Shown here one piece after another: positions 6,364-9,712 of a DNA stretch of 9,712 nucleotides. The stretch covers positions 1-9,712 of the forward strand of contig JAHLWE010000072.1 in assembly GCA_019058135.1 (NCBI GenBank), read 5' to 3'. The notes below the pieces were generated by a model. It saw only the letters and a program-made list of their open reading frames with translations, was not told the DNA's origin and did no database searches. The position numbers and the translations under genes were made by a program. The stretch is from Promethearchaeota archaeon (GTDB lineage Archaea; Asgardarchaeota; Lokiarchaeia; Sigyniarchaeales; SOKP01). Each line of letters starts with the position of its first letter. Within the stretch, counting starts at the first letter, position 1.

Positions 6364-8139
6364 ATGCCTTATGTTGATTTTAAATACACAAGTCTGTTTT
6401 GGAAGCTAGGTTTTGTTGAAGAAACTTCTGATAATTATGTTAAAAAATATTCTGATTCGTATCAAATCAATATAGAAGCAGAGAGACAAGAGATCAATTA
6501 TAGAAATAATTTTAAAACAAACAATACAACTCCAACCAATTTATATGAACATAAAGATTTTGTGGTTCTTGAATGTGTAAATAGATTGCTTGAAAAAGGA
6601 TTTTCTCGCACAGACTTACAACTGATTGGCGATGCTGATAAAGTGGAAATGCCTGATATTATTGTGTGTGATAATTTAGGTAATGAATATTTTGCTATTG
6701 ATTGTAGACGATGGGGTAAAGATTTTGAAAAGGAATTTGCAAATTTTAAAAAAGGAAAAGGTCGCTTATTATCATATTATAAAAATTTTAAAGAAGTTAA
6801 ATATCTATGCTTATATACTTCAAGGTTAGATGGCGGATTGTTAGAATTGAAAAATCCTATAATTTCCACCTCAAATATAGATAATAAAATAGAATTTTTT
6901 TTTTCAGGGATATTTGAAGATAATATAAAACCATATAATGCTCTGCTTTCTTTTTCAGAACAAGAAAGGAATCAAAAATTTAGTAAAATGGATAAAAAAG
7001 CTTCTGAAATTCATGATATAGGGGATTACCAAATAGAAGAAGGAGTATTGATAAAGTACAGTGGCAATAGTAAAAACATTACAATTCCAAGCAATGTTAT
7101 AAATGTTGGAACAGGAGCATTTTGGAATTGTACAAGTTTAGTATCCGTAGAGATACCAAATGGTGTAAAAAGTATCGGTGGAGACGCTTTTTATTATTGT
7201 AGTAATTTAAAATATGTAAATATACCTCGAAGCGTTGAAGCTATTGGTAATGATCCATTTGCTGGTTGTTCATTGGTATCTTTAACAAATGATAGCTCTA
7301 ATTTTATATTAGAAGATGGAGTATTGTACGATAAAGTGAAAATAAATATTATTCACTATCCTATTAATAATTCTTCAACATATTTTATTATCCCTAATGG
7401 TATTAAATATATAGGAAAACATACTTTTTACGATTGTTCCAATCTCATTGGTATTACTATTCCAAGCAGTGTTATTTGTATAGAAAACAATGTGTTTGCG
7501 GGATGTAAAAATCTAGAATTAATTAATAACAGTCCTAACTTTATTTTGGAAAATGGAGTGTTATATAATAAAGAAAAAACTCAATTGATATCCTTAATTG
7601 ATTACGAGTTAGAAAATCTCGTTATTCCAGAAAGTGTCAAGACAATTGGAAAAAATCCATTTTGGAATTGCTTGAATTTAAAGAGTCTAACTATTTCTAA
7701 TAGCGTTACCCGGATAGGTTACAATCCGTTCGCAGGTTGCAATTTTTTAGTGTTAAAGAATCATAGCCCTCATTTTACTTTAAAAAACGGCGTGTTGTAC
7801 AACAAAGAAAAAACTGAGATAATCTATTGTCCAAATACTAGCGTTTCAAAAACTATTAGCATACCAAGTAGCGTTACAAGCATAGGAAGGAACTCTTTTG
7901 CCTATTGCGTGAATCTTGAAGAGTTAGTTGTTCCGACTAATGTGACTATTATTGAGAGGGGTGCATTCAGTGGTTGCATAAATTTATCCTCTATCACAAT
8001 ACCGGAAAGCGTAAAATTCATTGGTAAATGGGCATTTGGCCATTGTAAAAGCTTAAAAACTATTAAAATATCAAAAAATACTGTAATAGAAGATTACGCT
8101 TTTGCTGAATGCCAAGTAAAATTAACTCTTCTAGCTTAA
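6364..8139 (+). CDS. HsdR-type PD-(D/E)XK domain fused to BspA-like leucine-rich repeats
   Basis: This 591-residue protein has two parts. Residues about 60-155 resemble the nuclease domain of type I/IIG restriction proteins: FVVLECVNRLLEKGFSR, PDIIVCDNLGN, FAIDCRRWGKDFEKEF, then GRLLSYYKNF and LCLYTSRLD. In relatives the core reads ..DI.V.D..G..LLIECKTWG..GGQLFSY. Here candidate metal ligands E70, D98 and D113 remain, but the lysine is R115 and the Gln of the QxxxY motif is R134, so cleavage activity is uncertain. Residues 241-587 hold eleven BspA-type LRRs with IPxSVxxIGxxxFxxCxNLxxL, interrupted by three inserts. BspA repeats are usually on secreted proteins, but there is no signal peptide here and a nuclease-like domain implies the cytoplasm. 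The start is ATG 6364 with GGA at 6354-6356. A DNA methyltransferase follows after 64 nt. I know no characterised protein with this layout. Confidence 0.75.
   Translation: MPYVDFKYTSLFWKLGFVEETSDNYVKKYSDSYQINIEAERQEINYRNNFKTNNTTPTNLYEHKDFVVLECVNRLLEKGFSRTDLQLIGDADKVEMPDIIVCDNLGNEYFAIDCRRWGKDFEKEFANFKKGKGRLLSYYKNFKEVKYLCLYTSRLDGGLLELKNPIISTSNIDNKIEFFFSGIFEDNIKPYNALLSFSEQERNQKFSKMDKKASEIHDIGDYQIEEGVLIKYSGNSKNITIPSNVINVGTGAFWNCTSLVSVEIPNGVKSIGGDAFYYCSNLKYVNIPRSVEAIGNDPFAGCSLVSLTNDSSNFILEDGVLYDKVKINIIHYPINNSSTYFIIPNGIKYIGKHTFYDCSNLIGITIPSSVICIENNVFAGCKNLELINNSPNFILENGVLYNKEKTQLISLIDYELENLVIPESVKTIGKNPFWNCLNLKSLTISNSVTRIGYNPFAGCNFLVLKNHSPHFTLKNGVLYNKEKTEIIYCPNTSVSKTISIPSSVTSIGRNSFAYCVNLEELVVPTNVTIIERGAFSGCINLSSITIPESVKFIGKWAFGHCKSLKTIKISKNTVIEDYAFAECQVKLTLLA
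7255..7890 (+). repeat. Higher-order repeat of about 79 codons inside the BspA-type LRR region
   Basis: The block PFAGC, then N.SPNFILENGVLYNKEKT, then a variable stretch and two LRR units recurs three times. The phenylalanine of the insert falls at residues 314, 393 and 471, giving periods of 79 and 78 codons. This points to growth of the gene by tandem duplication of a two-LRR-plus-insert cassette. The DNA copies have diverged, so the duplication is not recent. Confidence 0.7.
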
Positions 8140-8161
8140 ATTCAGATATACAAAATTAATA

Positions 8162-8185
8162 TTATATATAATAAATTTTTATAAA
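8162..8185 (+). promoter_or_regulatory. Candidate TATA region before the methyltransferase
   Basis: TTATATATAATA (8162-8173) and TTTTTATAAA (8176-8185) lie 20-42 nt before the ATG at 8204, in a 64-nt gap that is the largest between the genes from nrdG rightwards. A start of transcription near 8190-8200 is possible, so the methyltransferase may have its own promoter. A+T-rich sequence makes such matches common. Confidence 0.35.
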
Positions 8186-8203
8186 TCAAGATTGGGAGAT
8201 TAT

Positions 8204-9316
8204 ATGAGCTCTAATATTTCAAAGAAGAAAAAGAAAAATTTATTAAAAAAAATTTTAATTCTTAAAGATTTCATAAATAAAAACACCAAGGACCCTACGT
8301 TAATAGAATACCTGCTGGAGATCGAGAAAGAAATTAATGAAAAAAGATATGGGCTTCTATTTGAAGAACATATAGAAGAGATTATCAGTGCGAATAATAT
8401 AATATTATCTGAAGTAAAAGAATTATCTATAGACGTAGGGGGGAATGAAAATATACTAATAGAGGGTGAAAATTTAGCAGCATTAAAGGTTTTAGAACAA
8501 GAATATCGAGGTAAAATTGACGTAATCTGCATTGATCCACCATACAATACTGGAAATAAAACTTTGAAATATAATGACTACGATTACATTGATTTCGATG
8601 ATGAATATAGCCACAGTAAATGGCTCAGTTTTATGGAGAAGAGGTTAAACATTGCAAAAGAATTGTTGGTTTCAAATGGGGTAATTTTTGTTAATATTGA
8701 TGAGACTCAAATAGGTTGCTTGATTTTATTGTGCGAAGAAATTTTTGGGGAGCAAAATGTAGATGTATTAATCTGGCCTAAAACAGACCCAAAATATGAC
8801 AAGAATAGAGTGGAAAAACCGATTTTTAACGTGAAAATGGCACATGAATATGTAGTAATGTGTTATAAGAACAAGACTAATACACATTTTAATAAGATGA
8901 TAAGACGTCCAAATCATAGCGATTTTAAAACACCAGAACAACCATTTTATATGGAATCCATACTAAATGAGATTGGGACAACTTCATCTGCAAAAGATGA
9001 ATTGCACGAAACTTTTGGCAGTAGGGACATATATGTCACTCCAAAACCACGAAAAATGATCAAAGAATTTGTGAGAGTAGCTGCGGGACCAAATGCGATT
9101 ATTTTAGATTTTTTTGCAGGCTCAGGTACGACTGGTCATGCAGTAATGGATTTGAATAAAGAAGATGGAGGAAAAAGAAAATTTATTTTGGTAACAAATA
9201 ATGAGAATAACATTTGTATAGATATTACTTATGAGCGACTTAAGAGAGTAATTTATAAAGATAATTATACAGAGAATCTAAAATATTTTAAGATTGAATC
9301 AATACAAGGACTTTGA
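8204..9316 (+). CDS. Type III Mod-like DNA methyltransferase (beta class, probably adenine-N6)
   Basis: This 370-residue protein transfers a methyl group from S-adenosylmethionine to DNA. With ATG 8204 as start, a lysine-rich helical N-terminus (1-50) leads to YGLLFEEHIEEI. Catalytic motif IV DPPYNTG is at 111-117, followed by DEYSHSKWLSFMEKRL and GVIFVNID. The SAM-binding motif I DFFAGSGTTGHAVMDLN is at 302-318, then FILVTNNEN and TYERLKRVI. Motif IV before motif I is the beta-class order of type III Mod subunits, which methylate adenine. The target-recognition stretch (about 190-280) is short. The family often exceeds 500 residues, but all motifs are here. No Res helicase-nuclease is adjacent; the upstream neighbour is the nuclease-LRR fusion. 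The start is set by GGGAG at 8194-8198; an in-frame TTG at 8192 overlaps that site and is less likely. Confidence 0.92.
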   Translation: MSSNISKKKKKNLLKKILILKDFINKNTKDPTLIEYLLEIEKEINEKRYGLLFEEHIEEIISANNIILSEVKELSIDVGGNENILIEGENLAALKVLEQEYRGKIDVICIDPPYNTGNKTLKYNDYDYIDFDDEYSHSKWLSFMEKRLNIAKELLVSNGVIFVNIDETQIGCLILLCEEIFGEQNVDVLIWPKTDPKYDKNRVEKPIFNVKMAHEYVVMCYKNKTNTHFNKMIRRPNHSDFKTPEQPFYMESILNEIGTTSSAKDELHETFGSRDIYVTPKPRKMIKEFVRVAAGPNAIILDFFAGSGTTGHAVMDLNKEDGGKRKFILVTNNENNICIDITYERLKRVIYKDNYTENLKYFKIESIQGL

Positions 9317-9336
9317 AGTTTTAGAGGTACCCATTC

Positions 9337-9712
9337 ATGCCTGGTATTTTTGCAATCTCAGATCTCCACCTTCCCACTCAAACCCAAATAAGCAAATATG
9401 GAGCACCATCAGATTATTTTCAGCAAGTTTCAAATCATTTAGAACAAATTAATCCAGATGTTTTATTGATTGCGGGAGATTTAGTTTGGGGATCTGATAT
9501 TTCCGAAATTCAAGCAGAATTAGATCTTCTCCGAGAACTTCCGGGAAAATTAAAGTTTTTTATTGAAGGAAATCATGATATATGGGTAGATAGACTGAGT
9601 ACATCCTACTCTGAAGCACAACAAAAGATGTATGCACGTTTTTCAACCCCCAAGTTCTTTTATATAGGAGGAAGGGCTTCTATTGTTTCAATAAATTCGA
9701 TCAAGGTAGGGA
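9337..9712 (+). CDS. Calcineurin-like metallophosphoesterase (partial, runs off the window)
   Basis: The first 125 residues are present. Metal-binding motifs of the metallophosphoesterase fold appear in order: DLHL (D9, H11), GD at 47-48 in IAGDLVWG, and GNHD at 78-81 in FFIEGNHDIW. The spacing and the text around GDLVWG and GNHDIW resemble predicted phosphohydrolases of the COG1768 type, whose substrate is not established. The later histidine motifs lie beyond the window. The start is ATG 9337 with AGAGGT at 9323-9328, eight bases upstream and 20 nt after the methyltransferase stop, so cotranscription is likely. It may be a host gene or part of the same module; sequence here cannot decide. 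Confidence 0.85.
   Translation, partial: MPGIFAISDLHLPTQTQISKYGAPSDYFQQVSNHLEQINPDVLLIAGDLVWGSDISEIQAELDLLRELPGKLKFFIEGNHDIWVDRLSTSYSEAQQKMYARFSTPKFFYIGGRASIVSINSIKVG

Noticed and set aside
8192..8194. TTG as start of the methyltransferase
   Set aside because: It overlaps the GGGAG ribosome site that is well spaced for ATG 8204.
8200..8547. Minus-strand ORF opposite the methyltransferase start
   Set aside because: It is a low-complexity Ser/Phe/Ile shadow of the lysine-rich methyltransferase N-terminus.
1..9712. CRISPR array expected because of the CARF regulator
   Set aside because: No series of identical short repeats with equal spacers was seen on reading; the only tandem repeats are LRR coding units and a two-copy 13-nt repeat.

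Overview
This is an AT-rich window (roughly 30% G+C by eye in the right two thirds) that most likely comes from an anaerobic archaeon. Lokiarchaeia-type Asgard archaea are the best guess. The clues are Shine-Dalgarno sites of the GGTGAT/GAGGTG type, TATA boxes placed for archaeal promoters (one for an apparently leaderless mRNA), TTG starts, an oxygen-sensitive class III ribonucleotide reductase, a CARF-HTH regulator of an archaeal type, and a cytosolic 23-residue LRR protein of a style I associate with Asgard genomes. The lineage call is inference.

Left part (1-2460): positions 1-347 hold no gene I recognise. On the minus strand, two pieces of what looks like one B12-binding radical SAM gene lie in collinear order. 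The N-terminal piece (1945-2460) ends just after the CxxxCxxC cluster. A frameshifted C-terminal relic lies at 348-668. Between them sits an intact LRR gene (669-1862) whose stop codon touches the relic. The two pieces look more G+C rich than their surroundings.

Middle (2461-3607): a minus-strand CARF-HTH regulator has its own TATA box. It is divergent from a 41-codon SMP-type small gene that heads the long plus-strand gene row.

Right part (3608-9712): seven closely spaced plus-strand genes counting the SMP gene. They are SMP, nrdG, nrdD (overlapping nrdG), a thymidylate-kinase-like dNMP kinase, a fusion of an HsdR-type PD-(D/E)XK domain to BspA-type LRRs, a beta-class type III Mod-like DNA methyltransferase, and a metallophosphoesterase cut by the window end. 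NrdG activates NrdD to make deoxynucleotides without oxygen, and the kinase would phosphorylate a deoxynucleoside monophosphate. The nuclease-LRR and methyltransferase pair looks like a restriction-modification or defence-like module in which LRRs stand where a helicase or methylase would be expected.

The most interesting points are the nuclease-LRR fusion next to a methyltransferase with no Res gene, its altered catalytic residues, the CARF regulator facing a dNTP-synthesis operon, and the radical SAM gene interrupted by an LRR gene.
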